Below are positions 1 to 5,314 of a DNA stretch of 5,314 nt, piece after piece. Numbering within the stretch: the first letter of the stretch is position 1; every line of letters starts with the position of its first letter. The translations under genes were made by a program, and so were the position numbers. The notes beneath the pieces were generated by a model that saw nothing but the letters and a program-made list of their open reading frames with translations, did no database searches and was not told the origin of the DNA. Source of the stretch: an uncultured Coriobacteriaceae bacterium (GTDB lineage Bacteria > Actinomycetota > Coriobacteriia > Coriobacteriales > UMGS124); contig USJP01000141.1 in the NCBI GenBank assembly GCA_900555105.1, forward strand, positions 1-5,314, read 5' to 3'.

Positions 1-297
1 CAAACTCGTGTTACCGGCGTAGTCAGCCATGCGCGGGTCGGCATAGAGGCGCAGGTGCTGCACCTGGGCGCGCAGGCCTTCGCGCACCGAGGCGAACGTG
101 TGGCCGGCGGCGCCGTCATCGGTGGCGCCCAGGCCGGAGAAGTTGCACTGAGTGGGGTCGACCTGACTACCAAAGCGCAGGTAACCGGTCTCATTCATGG
201 CCTGCACGTACACCACGCCCGGGTCGACGCCCTCGTCGCGCGCCTCTTCGTAAAGAATCTTGCAGAACTCCTCGATGGTTGCTGCGCCCTTGTCCTT
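1..297 (-). other. Glucosaminidase domain of the autolysin (C-terminal end cut by window)
   Basis: Residues 960-1058. IEEFCKILYEEA, then VVYVQAMNETGY, then CNFSGLGATDDGAAG, then EGLRAQVQHLRLYA follow the bacterial endo-beta-N-acetylglucosaminidase pattern (Glucosaminidase family, GH73-like), which cuts the glycan strand. Glu995 is the expected acid. The stretch before it (residues 930-960, HPIMNANSKVTVADM) is the lead-in I associate with this domain. The usual VDPRF-like ending would fall just outside the window. Confidence 0.85.
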
Positions 298-3174
298 GTA
301 CACATCAGCGGGGTAGGTTGCCCCAGAGGCCTTGTAGTCAGCGACCATGTCGGCAACCGTGACCTTGCTGTTTGCGTTCATGATGGGGTGCAGGGCCGTG
401 GAGAACTCGACTGTGGCAAAGGCCTCCTTCTCCCCGTCTGCCGTGGGAGCCGCCCACACCTGCGCGACATAGTCGCCTGCAGCCAGCTGCGAGCGGGCGA
501 GCTCGACTGCCCACGTGCCCTTGGCCTCACCAGCCGAGGAGAGGTCGAGGTCTTCGACATAGCGGGCGATGAACCACTGGGCGCTCGTGACGTCGGAGCC
601 TGCCTTCCAGATAGCGATGCTCACCGCACCCGCGGGCTTTACCTGACCCGACGGAATCCAGAACTCATAGCCCGCTCCCTCGTCGGTCATCCTGCACGAA
701 AGGGCGGTTACCTCAAAAGGGGCGTTTTCGCCACCCCCGTTGTCGGGCGCGGACCAACCGATGACCCCCGAGAAAACATCGAACATCTTTGCCGCCTGGG
801 CGCGGGTGGCAGATTCCTTGGGGTTGAGCAGCGCAATGCCGGTGGTCGTGTCGCCGGTAAGAATGCCCTTGGCGTTGCACCAGGCAAGCGCGTCGTAGGC
901 GAAGTCGCTCACCTCGTCGGCATCGTAAAACGCATCGATGGAGCCGACGTACACGTTGAGCCCGCAGCCCTTGGCGTAGCGCCACAGCATGGTGGCAAGC
1001 TCCTCGCGGCTCACCGTCTTGTCGGGACGGAAAAGGCCGGCATACTCACCGTCCTTGTAGCCAGTAACAATCCCCTGCTGGTAGGCCCACTCGATTGCGG
1101 CGGTGTACCACTGCCCGAGGGCGACGTCGGGGAAGCTCGACTCCATGCCGTAATTGGAGGGGTCGGTAGTGGATGTGCTCGAGGGGTTCGCGATGCGGTA
1201 GAGCATCGTGGCCACCATGCCACGCGTCATGGTTTCTTCCGGACCAAAGGTGCGACACACCCCGTCGTCATCGGAGAACCCGGTCATGATGCCGGCATCA
1301 ACCACATGCGCCACATAGTCCAGGTACCACTCGCCAGCTTCGAGGTCGTTGAAGCGCTTGACCTCGCCCGTGGTGGAGACACTCGCCAGCACGGAGTTGG
1401 CAGCGCTTGCCACATACCCGTCAAAGCGCAAGGTACCTACGACCACGTCTGCGGGAAGCTTGAAAGAAGCCTCCCAGGTCGTGCCATCGACCTTGGTCAT
1501 CTCAAGCGAATGCAGGGTGCCGTCGGGGAAGGTGACGTCAACATAGAAGTGGGCAGCGCCGGACAGGCCGGTGGAGCCGCCAAGCGTCACGGTGCGCGTG
1601 GCGCCGTCGATGTCGGCAACGTGCAGCTCGCTCAGCGACAGGCCGGAGTTGTCCTTGTCCTTGGACAGGCCGAAGAAGTCGGCGATGCCCTTGGCGTCGG
1701 CAACGCCGAGGTCGTGCAACGCCGTGTCGCTCGAGAGGAACTTGTAGTCGTCCTTGCCGGAGATGAACGCATGCTCGACGATGATACCGGGGACGTTGTT
1801 CGTCTTGGCATTACGGATGATGGAATAGTAGTCGCGCTCGTTACCGGAGCCGTCGATGTAGGTATCGTTTTCCTTGATGCCGCGGTCATACAGGCCCAGG
1901 GCGACAAGGCGATCCTGAATGGACTGCGCGAGGTTCTCGCCGTCCTGGGTGACGGTGGTGATGCCGGCGCTGTAGTTGGGGAACCACACCTCGGCACCAT
2001 GGGAATTCGACGTGTCGGCCGAGTTGATGTGGATGCTCACGAACACCGAAGCGCCCGCAGCAACGGCATCGGCGACGCGGCGCTTGAGGCATTCGGCCTC
2101 GTTGTGGTCGTAATCGGTGAAGTAGGGGCAGTCGCCCGAATCGTCGCGCGTCATGTAGACGCTCACGCCAGGGTAGGTCTCCAGCTCATCGCGGCATGCC
2201 TGGGCGATCTTGAGCGTGAGTTCCTCTTCGCGCAGGCCCTGGCCTTGGGCGCCGGGAGACTGGTTGTCATGACCGGGATCGAGGGCAATGACAAGGCCGG
2301 GAAGCTTCGTCGTGGACTGGCCCTGGGCGTCGGAGACGGCATCGACGGCCATGGCGTTGAGCATGACATCGGAGACGCCCGCGACGTCGAGCGCGTCCTC
2401 GACGCTCTGGGCTTCCACAAGCTCGCCTGCGGCGTCGATGGTATAGGCGGTGAGGTCGGCAACAGGTTCAGTCGCCTGGGTGACCTCAAACACATACGCG
2501 CTGGTAGAAAGCGCAAAGTCCACCGCATGCTCGCTACCGTCGGCAAGGGTGTACGAGAGGGACCTCAGAGACGAGGTTCCCTGGCCGAGCAGCGCCGTAT
2601 CGATATTGAAGAGCATGGCCTCCATGTCGATGGCAGAAACCTCAACCTCAACGTCACCGTAAGGCGAGGAAAGGGTGAGCTGGGCAGACACGACCTGGCT
2701 CGCCTCATCGGCAAGCATGAGCGCGACCTGCTGGGTCTGGCCCTCCTCCAAGCTCGCCAGGGAAACGTACACCAAGGAGAGCGCCTCTTCGGGAGCGAGG
2801 GGGACCTCGGCGGCCATGTCATCTGACGAGGCAGAGTCACTGGGCTCGGGGGCCGGCTGCTCTTCCTCAGGTTGGTCCGCAGGCGCCTGCTCGCTTTCCT
2901 GCCCATCGGCAGGGTCGGGCTGAGGTTCGACGTCGACATCGTCCTGGGTGGTGTCGCCCGAAGGAGCATCCGGGGTCGGCTCGACAGGAGCGGATGCGTC
3001 CGCATCCTCTTGATCGGTCCCCTCTTGGGCAGCGGGGGCCGAAGCGGCCTCGTAAGCCGGGGCCTGCTCAGCTTCATCGGCAAGTGCCTGGGCGGCGGGC
3101 ATGAATCCGTTAAGGATCATCGACCAGCTCACAAGGCACGAAAGGGCAAGATTGGCAACGGGATGTTTTGTCAC
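1..3174 (-). CDS. Exported bifunctional autolysin: N-acetylmuramoyl-L-alanine amidase, SLH x3, glucosaminidase (3' end outside window)
   Basis: This frame is open for 1058 codons from a GTG at 3174 to the window edge, so the C-terminus is missing. A signal peptide is clear: MTKHP, a hydrophobic core near residues 8-25, then ALA-DE with likely cleavage after residue 32. Residues 33-125 are an acidic, Pro-rich linker and 128-290 an unassigned beta-rich region. Residues 293-500 are an Amidase_3 zinc amidase with its full active-site set: His302 in DPGH, Glu316, His382 in SIHIN and Glu467 in VEHAF. This family cuts the bond between muramic acid and L-alanine. A second beta-rich stretch (510-605) precedes three SLH repeats (608-662, 681-734, 749-800), which normally hold proteins to the wall. 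Residues 820-935 may be a Bsp-like beta sandwich. Residues 960-1058 match a glucosaminidase domain with likely catalytic Glu995 (MNETG) and the NFSGLGAT motif. The domain calls are secure, but the whole-protein role as a cell-separation autolysin is inferred. It is probably transcribed separately, because a terminator precedes it. Confidence 0.93.
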   Translation of the reverse strand, partial: MTKHPVANLALSCLVSWSMILNGFMPAAQALADEAEQAPAYEAASAPAAQEGTDQEDADASAPVEPTPDAPSGDTTQDDVDVEPQPDPADGQESEQAPADQPEEEQPAPEPSDSASSDDMAAEVPLAPEEALSLVYVSLASLEEGQTQQVALMLADEASQVVSAQLTLSSPYGDVEVEVSAIDMEAMLFNIDTALLGQGTSSLRSLSYTLADGSEHAVDFALSTSAYVFEVTQATEPVADLTAYTIDAAGELVEAQSVEDALDVAGVSDVMLNAMAVDAVSDAQGQSTTKLPGLVIALDPGHDNQSPGAQGQGLREEELTLKIAQACRDELETYPGVSVYMTRDDSGDCPYFTDYDHNEAECLKRRVADAVAAGASVFVSIHINSADTSNSHGAEVWFPNYSAGITTVTQDGENLAQSIQDRLVALGLYDRGIKENDTYIDGSGNERDYYSIIRNAKTNNVPGIIVEHAFISGKDDYKFLSSDTALHDLGVADAKGIADFFGLSKDKDNSGLSLSELHVADIDGATRTVTLGGSTGLSGAAHFYVDVTFPDGTLHSLEMTKVDGTTWEASFKLPADVVVGTLRFDGYVASAANSVLASVSTTGEVKRFNDLEAGEWYLDYVAHVVDAGIMTGFSDDDGVCRTFGPEETMTRGMVATMLYRIANPSSTSTTDPSNYGMESSFPDVALGQWYTAAIEWAYQQGIVTGYKDGEYAGLFRPDKTVSREELATMLWRYAKGCGLNVYVGSIDAFYDADEVSDFAYDALAWCNAKGILTGDTTTGIALLNPKESATRAQAAKMFDVFSGVIGWSAPDNGGGENAPFEVTALSCRMTDEGAGYEFWIPSGQVKPAGAVSIAIWKAGSDVTSAQWFIARYVEDLDLSSAGEAKGTWAVELARSQLAAGDYVAQVWAAPTADGEKEAFATVEFSTALHPIMNANSKVTVADMVADYKASGATYPADVYKDKGAATIEEFCKILYEEARDEGVDPGVVYVQAMNETGYLRFGSQVDPTQCNFSGLGATDDGAAGHTFASVREGLRAQVQHLRLYADPRMADYAGNTSL
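775..1353 (-). repeat. SLH repeat triplet in the autolysin gene
   Basis: Three SLH units occupy residues 608-662 (FNDLEAGEWY, GIMTGF, FGPEETMTR), 681-734 (FPDVALGQWY, GIVTGY, FRPDKTVSREE) and 749-800 (FYDADEVSDFA, GILTGD, LLNPKESATRAQ). They sit between the amidase and glucosaminidase halves rather than at a terminus. The third unit has the same variant form as the third unit of the neighbouring gene, with 33 identities in 55 aligned residues counted by hand. Confidence 0.85.
1675..2298 (-). other. Amidase_3 catalytic domain of the autolysin
   Basis: Residues 293-500. LVIALDPGHDNQSPG opens the domain and carries zinc ligand His302. GLREEELTLKIA supplies Glu316, SIHINSAD supplies His382, and GIIVEHAFIS supplies the catalytic Glu467. 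This is the complete zinc-amidase signature with the usual spacing of about 170 residues between first and last site. Confidence 0.93.
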
Positions 3175-3180
3175 CGTGTG

Positions 3181-3186
3181 CTCCTT
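3181..3186 (-). promoter_or_regulatory. Ribosome binding site for the autolysin GTG start
   Basis: AAGGAG sits 6 bases before the GTG at 3174. It decides the start: the first in-frame ATG is residue 19, inside the signal peptide core, and using it would remove the positively charged N-terminus. Confidence 0.85.
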
Positions 3187-3233
3187 ACTTCTCGCATGGC
3201 TCCGCAAGACGCACGGCGGCGTGTGCGGAAAGT

Positions 3234-3275
3234 CAACAAAAGCACCTGGCATGGTACCATCCCCATGCCAGGCGC
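3234..3275 (-). terminator. Rho-independent terminator after the chimeric gene
   Basis: Arms at 3263-3275 and 3242-3254 pair over 13 positions around an 8-base loop. On the minus-strand RNA the one imperfect pair is G-U; on the plus strand it would be an A-C mismatch, so the hairpin favours minus transcription. The stem is followed by TTTTGTTG. It lies 80 bases past the TAA at 3355 and should end the gmk operon transcript before the autolysin gene. Confidence 0.8.
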
Positions 3276-3354
3276 AGGAATCCGCAACTGGAAAAACAGC
3301 GCTCCGTTCCTGCCACGTCGCTATCGTATAGAGCTAAAATGCCTGGTCAGGCGG

Positions 3355-4929
3355 TTATAAGACATCGCGCACGAGAACCGTGAGGATTTTTGCCATCTGA
3401 GCACGCGTGGCGTAGCCGTGAGGGTTGAGCAAGGGATAGCCGTAGGTGGTGTCGCCGGTGATGATGCCGTAGAGGTTGCACCAGGACAGGCCGTGCAAGG
3501 CGTAGTCCGATACGGCCCACGCGTCATCGAACGCGCTGATGTCGCCGACCTCGGAGCCCATGCCCAGCGTGAGGGCATAGCGGTGCACCATGGTAGCAAG
3601 CTGCTCGCGGGTCACGCAGTCATTGGGGCGGAAGTAGCCCGTCTCATCGCCGTACTCGTCGCGCTCGCCGGTCACGATGGAATTGTGATAGCACCACTCC
3701 ACCACGCCGGCGTACCACTCATCTCCCCAGACGTCATAGAAGCAATCGCCTGCGCCCTGGGGCGTGTAGCCCGTGGCATGGCGGCACAGAACCGCCGCCA
3801 CCTCGGCGCGGCTCACCGCATTATCAGGCCCGAACAAGCCCGTGTCCGAGTAACCAGTCATGAGACCGGCGTCACGCACATACGCAACATAGTTCGCGTA
3901 CCAGGCATCTGCGTCGACATCGGAGAAGCCAGGCTTGTTGTCGGGCGCGGGCGGGACCACGGGCTCGTCGCCACCCTCAACCAGCCTGACGCCGCCCAGC
4001 CAACCGCAACGCGGAGCGACAACGTCGTCATAGCTCGCAACCCAGCGCTCAAGGGGAACCATGCGGATGTAGCCGAGGTTGTCGACTACCTGGCCCTCTC
4101 CGTTCTCGTCCTTGCCGATGTAGATGCCCACGTGACCGTAAATCTGTCCGTCGTTGGTCCAGTTGTGCGAAGGCGTGGCAATGATCATGCCCGGCTTGAT
4201 GTAGCTGATGTCGGAAATGGTGCACCAGTCGGCATACATGTCGCAGGCGTTGCCCCAGAAGAGACCGACGCCAGCCTGGTCGTAGACCTCGGTGACCCAG
4301 CTTGCGCAGTAGCCCTCGCCCGTAGACGACACAGTGGCGCACGCCTCGAGGACCGCGGCAAGCAAGCTGCCGGGATAGGCTTCGGTAATGACGCCCGACG
4401 CGATGATCTCGCGCAGCCTGGTGCGCGTGGCCTCGGTTATCTGGGCAAACTCGTCTTCCTTGTCTTTGTCCTCGTCTTTGCTGGCACCCTCAGGCTTGCC
4501 TTCGCCCGAGGGCTTGTCCTTCGTGCTGTCGCCGTCTTGTCCCTCAGGCTGAGGCGTCTCGCCCTGTACCTGATCGGCAGCCTGATCGGCCTTTGCCTTC
4601 TCGTCAGCCTCGGCCTGCGCACGCGCGGCAAGCTCGCGGTCGTATTGCTCAGCCAGCGCCTTCACCTCGGCGTCGGCCTCGTTGAGCGCCTGGGTCGCCT
4701 CATCTTGACGGCGCTTAACCTCAGCAAGCTGGTCGCCCTTCTGAGTGCGCAAGGTTTCAAGCTCAGCCTTCTGGGCTGCGAGGTCGGCTTGGCAAGTCTC
4801 AAGCTCGGCAAGAACCTCTTCGTCGGCCTGCTCGGCGATCTGGCGGGCGCGGCGCGCGACCACGTTGACGAGCAGATAACGGTTTTCAACGTACTTGTTG
4901 AGCAGGCTCATTGCGGGATAAAGCATCAT
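3355..4929 (-). CDS. Chimeric protein: RNA polymerase omega-like N-terminus fused to coiled coil, cell-wall hydrolase and SLH x3
   Basis: The 524-codon frame starts at ATG-ATG (4929 or 4926). An AGAAGGAAG element 9 bases upstream favours the first ATG, while alignment to omega, which typically begins MLxPS, favours the second. Residues 2-33 (MLYPAMSLLNKY, then VENRYLLV and ARRARQI) match the conserved start of RpoZ, but omega's later KPVTIALREI-type block is absent. Residues 35-120 are a Glu/Ala/Gln-rich coiled coil, and 121-160 an acidic Lys/Asp/Gly linker. Residues 165-315 are a Cys-His hydrolase of CHAP or NlpC/P60 type with Cys208 (GYCASWV), His266 (YGHVGIYIG) and Asp283 or Asn284 as the probable third residue. 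SLH repeats lie at 335-390, 397-450 and 467-518. No signal peptide or membrane helix is visible, which is odd for a wall enzyme. The gene follows gmk by 41 bases with no terminator between, so co-transcription is likely. Domain calls are good, but function and location are unknown. An assembly chimera is possible. Confidence 0.88.
   Translation of the reverse strand: MMLYPAMSLLNKYVENRYLLVNVVARRARQIAEQADEEVLAELETCQADLAAQKAELETLRTQKGDQLAEVKRRQDEATQALNEADAEVKALAEQYDRELAARAQAEADEKAKADQAADQVQGETPQPEGQDGDSTKDKPSGEGKPEGASKDEDKDKEDEFAQITEATRTRLREIIASGVITEAYPGSLLAAVLEACATVSSTGEGYCASWVTEVYDQAGVGLFWGNACDMYADWCTISDISYIKPGMIIATPSHNWTNDGQIYGHVGIYIGKDENGEGQVVDNLGYIRMVPLERWVASYDDVVAPRCGWLGGVRLVEGGDEPVVPPAPDNKPGFSDVDADAWYANYVAYVRDAGLMTGYSDTGLFGPDNAVSRAEVAAVLCRHATGYTPQGAGDCFYDVWGDEWYAGVVEWCYHNSIVTGERDEYGDETGYFRPNDCVTREQLATMVHRYALTLGMGSEVGDISAFDDAWAVSDYALHGLSWCNLYGIITGDTTYGYPLLNPHGYATRAQMAKILTVLVRDVL
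3376..3927 (-). repeat. SLH repeat triplet in the chimeric gene
   Basis: Three SLH units occupy residues 335-390, 397-450 and 467-518. Each has the FxDV..WY opening, a GI-TG turn (GLMTGY, SIVTGE, GIITGD), a PxN or FRPN motif and the closing TR-E or TRAQ helix. The third unit is a variant: FDDAWAVSDYA opens it, LLNP replaces FRP, and TRAQMAK ends it. SLH triplets normally bind secondary cell-wall polymers. The whole triplet closely resembles that of the neighbouring autolysin. Confidence 0.85.
3985..4437 (-). other. Cys-His peptidoglycan hydrolase domain of the chimeric gene
   Basis: Residues 165-315 of the chimeric gene. The pattern GYCASWV, then NACDMYADWC, then KPGMIIA, then YGHVGIYIG, then VVDNLGYIR and RCGWLGGV is that of a CHAP or NlpC/P60-fold papain-like amidase or endopeptidase. 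I recall it as common in exported coiled-coil proteins of Coriobacteriia. Nucleophile Cys208 and base His266 are present, so the domain looks catalytically intact. Which peptidoglycan bond it cuts cannot be read from the sequence. Confidence 0.8.
4822..4926 (-). other. Omega-subunit-like N-terminal segment (rpoZ remnant or fused domain)
   Basis: Residues 2-36 of the chimeric gene. MLYPAMSLLNKYVENRY followed by LLVNVVARRARQI lines up with the start of Bacillus- and Clostridium-type omega (MLxPS, a SLMNK-like block, then SKYTLV and ARRARE). This covers the first two conserved blocks, which contact the beta-prime subunit. The third block (KPVTIALREI type) is not found downstream in this frame. 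In the other minus-strand frames I could read nearby there is no copy either, so a simple frameshift does not explain its loss. The match is from recalled family patterns, not a search. Confidence 0.75.
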
Positions 4930-4938
4930 AATAATTTA

Positions 4939-4947
4939 CTTCCTTCT
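4939..4947 (-). promoter_or_regulatory. Ribosome binding site for the chimeric gene
   Basis: AGAAGGAAG ends 9 bases before the first of two tandem ATG codons and 12 before the second. It supports initiation at the omega-like N-terminus. The ATG at residue 7 (MSLLNK) has no comparable element. Confidence 0.75.
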
Positions 4948-4970
4948 GCCTTTTCGGCTGATTTTTGAAC

Positions 4971-5314
4971 TTATTCAGACAAAATAGCCATGCGCTCGGC
5001 GGGCTTGCAGTGCTCGGCGAGCATGATGGCGTTGATCTCGCGCACGGCGCGTTCCACCGTGTCGTTGATGACGAAATAATCGTAAGTGTTGGCGGTCTGG
5101 AGCTCGACCTTTGCGCGCACGAGGCGCTTTTGCACCTTTTCGGGACTGTCGGTGCCGCGGCTCGTCAGGCGTTCTTCAAGCGCCTGCCACGAAGGCGGCG
5201 CGATGAAGATGCGTACGACATCAGGCCGCTTATGCACGACCTGCAAGGCACCCTGTACCTCGATATCGAGGACGACGTCCTTCCCCTGCTCCATGGCTTC
5301 GTCGACAAACTTTT
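4971..5314 (-). CDS. gmk: Guanylate kinase, C-terminal part (5' end outside window)
   Basis: The reading frame enters from the right edge and ends at TAA (4971-4973), giving 113 residues. Guanylate kinases are usually about 190-210 residues, so the P-loop half is missing. The visible part follows the family closely: GKDVVLDIEVQGALQV is the core strand and GMP-site region, IFIAPPSW the next strand, then an Arg-rich lid (RLTSRGTDSPEKVQKRL) that closes over ATP, then YDYFVIND and the C-terminal helix. The enzyme phosphorylates GMP to GDP with ATP in the cytoplasm, an essential step in GTP and dGTP supply. In many bacteria the next gene is rpoZ, and the next gene here does begin like rpoZ. An internal ATG at 5294 is not the real start, because the homology continues upstream of it to the edge (KFVDEA). 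No oddity is seen in the visible part. Confidence 0.96.
   Translation of the reverse strand, partial: KFVDEAMEQGKDVVLDIEVQGALQVVHKRPDVVRIFIAPPSWQALEERLTSRGTDSPEKVQKRLVRAKVELQTANTYDYFVINDTVERAVREINAIMLAEHCKPAERMAILSE

Larger units (their letters stand above)
3175..3354. other. Intergenic spacer between chimeric gene and autolysin
   Basis: Besides the terminator, the spacer holds a weak hairpin just past the stop (GCCT-GACC-AGGC at 3341-3352, then ATTTTAG). It also holds a longer-range inverted repeat (3274-3280 with 3307-3313). A TTGACT on the minus strand (3231-3236) directly after the terminator stem could be a -35 box for the autolysin, but I see no convincing -10 at 16-18 bases from it. 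No open reading frame here looks real. Confidence 0.6.

Noticed and set aside
55..2826. 923-codon open frame on the plus strand
   Set aside because: Its codons are the exact complements of the autolysin codons. It stays open because the minus gene avoids TTA, CTA and TCA, and it ends at 2826 where the minus gene uses a TCA serine codon. The translation shows no recognisable domain, whereas the minus strand has complete enzyme motifs.
3231..3236. TTGACT as a promoter -35 box for the autolysin
   Set aside because: No TATAAT-like hexamer lies 16-18 bases downstream on the minus strand (the sequence there is around GTGCGTCT). A promoter is expected in this spacer, but I cannot place it.
3315..3352. 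CTGACC and TACGAT on the minus strand as a weak promoter
   Set aside because: Spacing is about 16, but each box matches only 4 of 6 positions. The strong terminator lies between it and the autolysin, so it would not drive that gene effectively.
3336..3352. GCCT-GACC-AGGC hairpin followed by ATTTTAG as a terminator
   Set aside because: The stem is only 4 pairs and the T run is 4 bases. The 13-pair hairpin 70 bases further on is a far better candidate.
2872..3360. Overlapping plus-strand frames across the intergenic spacer and signal-peptide region
   Set aside because: They cover the terminator and the start of the autolysin, have no ribosome binding site of note and no recognisable sequence features.
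3418..4968. 516-codon open frame on the plus strand
   Set aside because: It is the codon-aligned antisense of the chimeric gene. It has no family motifs, and the minus strand has clear hydrolase and SLH motifs in the same place.
4930..4970. Terminator between gmk and the chimeric gene
   Set aside because: Only a 3-pair GCC-GAAAA-GGC hairpin is present, with no T run, so co-transcription is more likely.
1..5314. CRISPR array, tRNA, rRNA, insertion sequence or attachment site
   Set aside because: No spaced direct repeats, cloverleaf, transposase motifs or terminal inverted repeats were seen. The window is almost entirely covered by the three minus-strand genes.

Overview
The window reads as a high-GC (about 60% by eye) Gram-positive chromosome segment, most likely from a host-associated actinobacterium of the class Coriobacteriia (Collinsella/Olsenella/Atopobium-like). 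This assignment is inference. It rests on the gmk-rpoZ gene order, strong avoidance of TTA, CTA and TCA codons, and a Cys-His peptidoglycan hydrolase domain with the GYCASWV and YGHVGIYIG motifs, which I associate with that class, combined with S-layer-homology (SLH) triplets. All supported genes lie on the minus strand, so the gene order is best read from high to low coordinates.

From the right edge: (1) the C-terminal part of guanylate kinase (gmk) runs in from outside the window. (2) After 41 bases comes a 524-codon gene in the place where rpoZ, the RNA polymerase omega subunit, normally follows gmk. Its first roughly 35 residues look like the conserved N-terminus of omega. It then continues in frame into a coiled coil, an acidic linker, a CHAP or NlpC/P60-like cell-wall hydrolase domain with its catalytic residues in place, and three SLH repeats. 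I can see no signal peptide or membrane segment. (3) A 180-base spacer holds a strong Rho-independent terminator for the gmk operon. (4) A very large exported autolysin starts at a GTG and stays open for 1058 codons to the left edge. Its order is signal peptide, acidic linker, unassigned beta-rich region, zinc amidase (Amidase_3), a second beta-rich stretch, three SLH repeats, a possible Bsp-like beta module and a glucosaminidase domain.

The autolysin should cut both the stem peptide from muramic acid and the glycan backbone while anchored to the wall by its SLH repeats. The hydrolase part of the middle gene would be expected in the same compartment, because its SLH triad is a close paralogue of the one next door. 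Its front end, however, belongs to a cytoplasmic transcription factor subunit and lies in the gmk operon. This omega/cell-wall-hydrolase chimera is the most unusual item here. It may be a real fusion, a recombination scar that disabled both parents, or an assembly chimera, and the window alone cannot decide.
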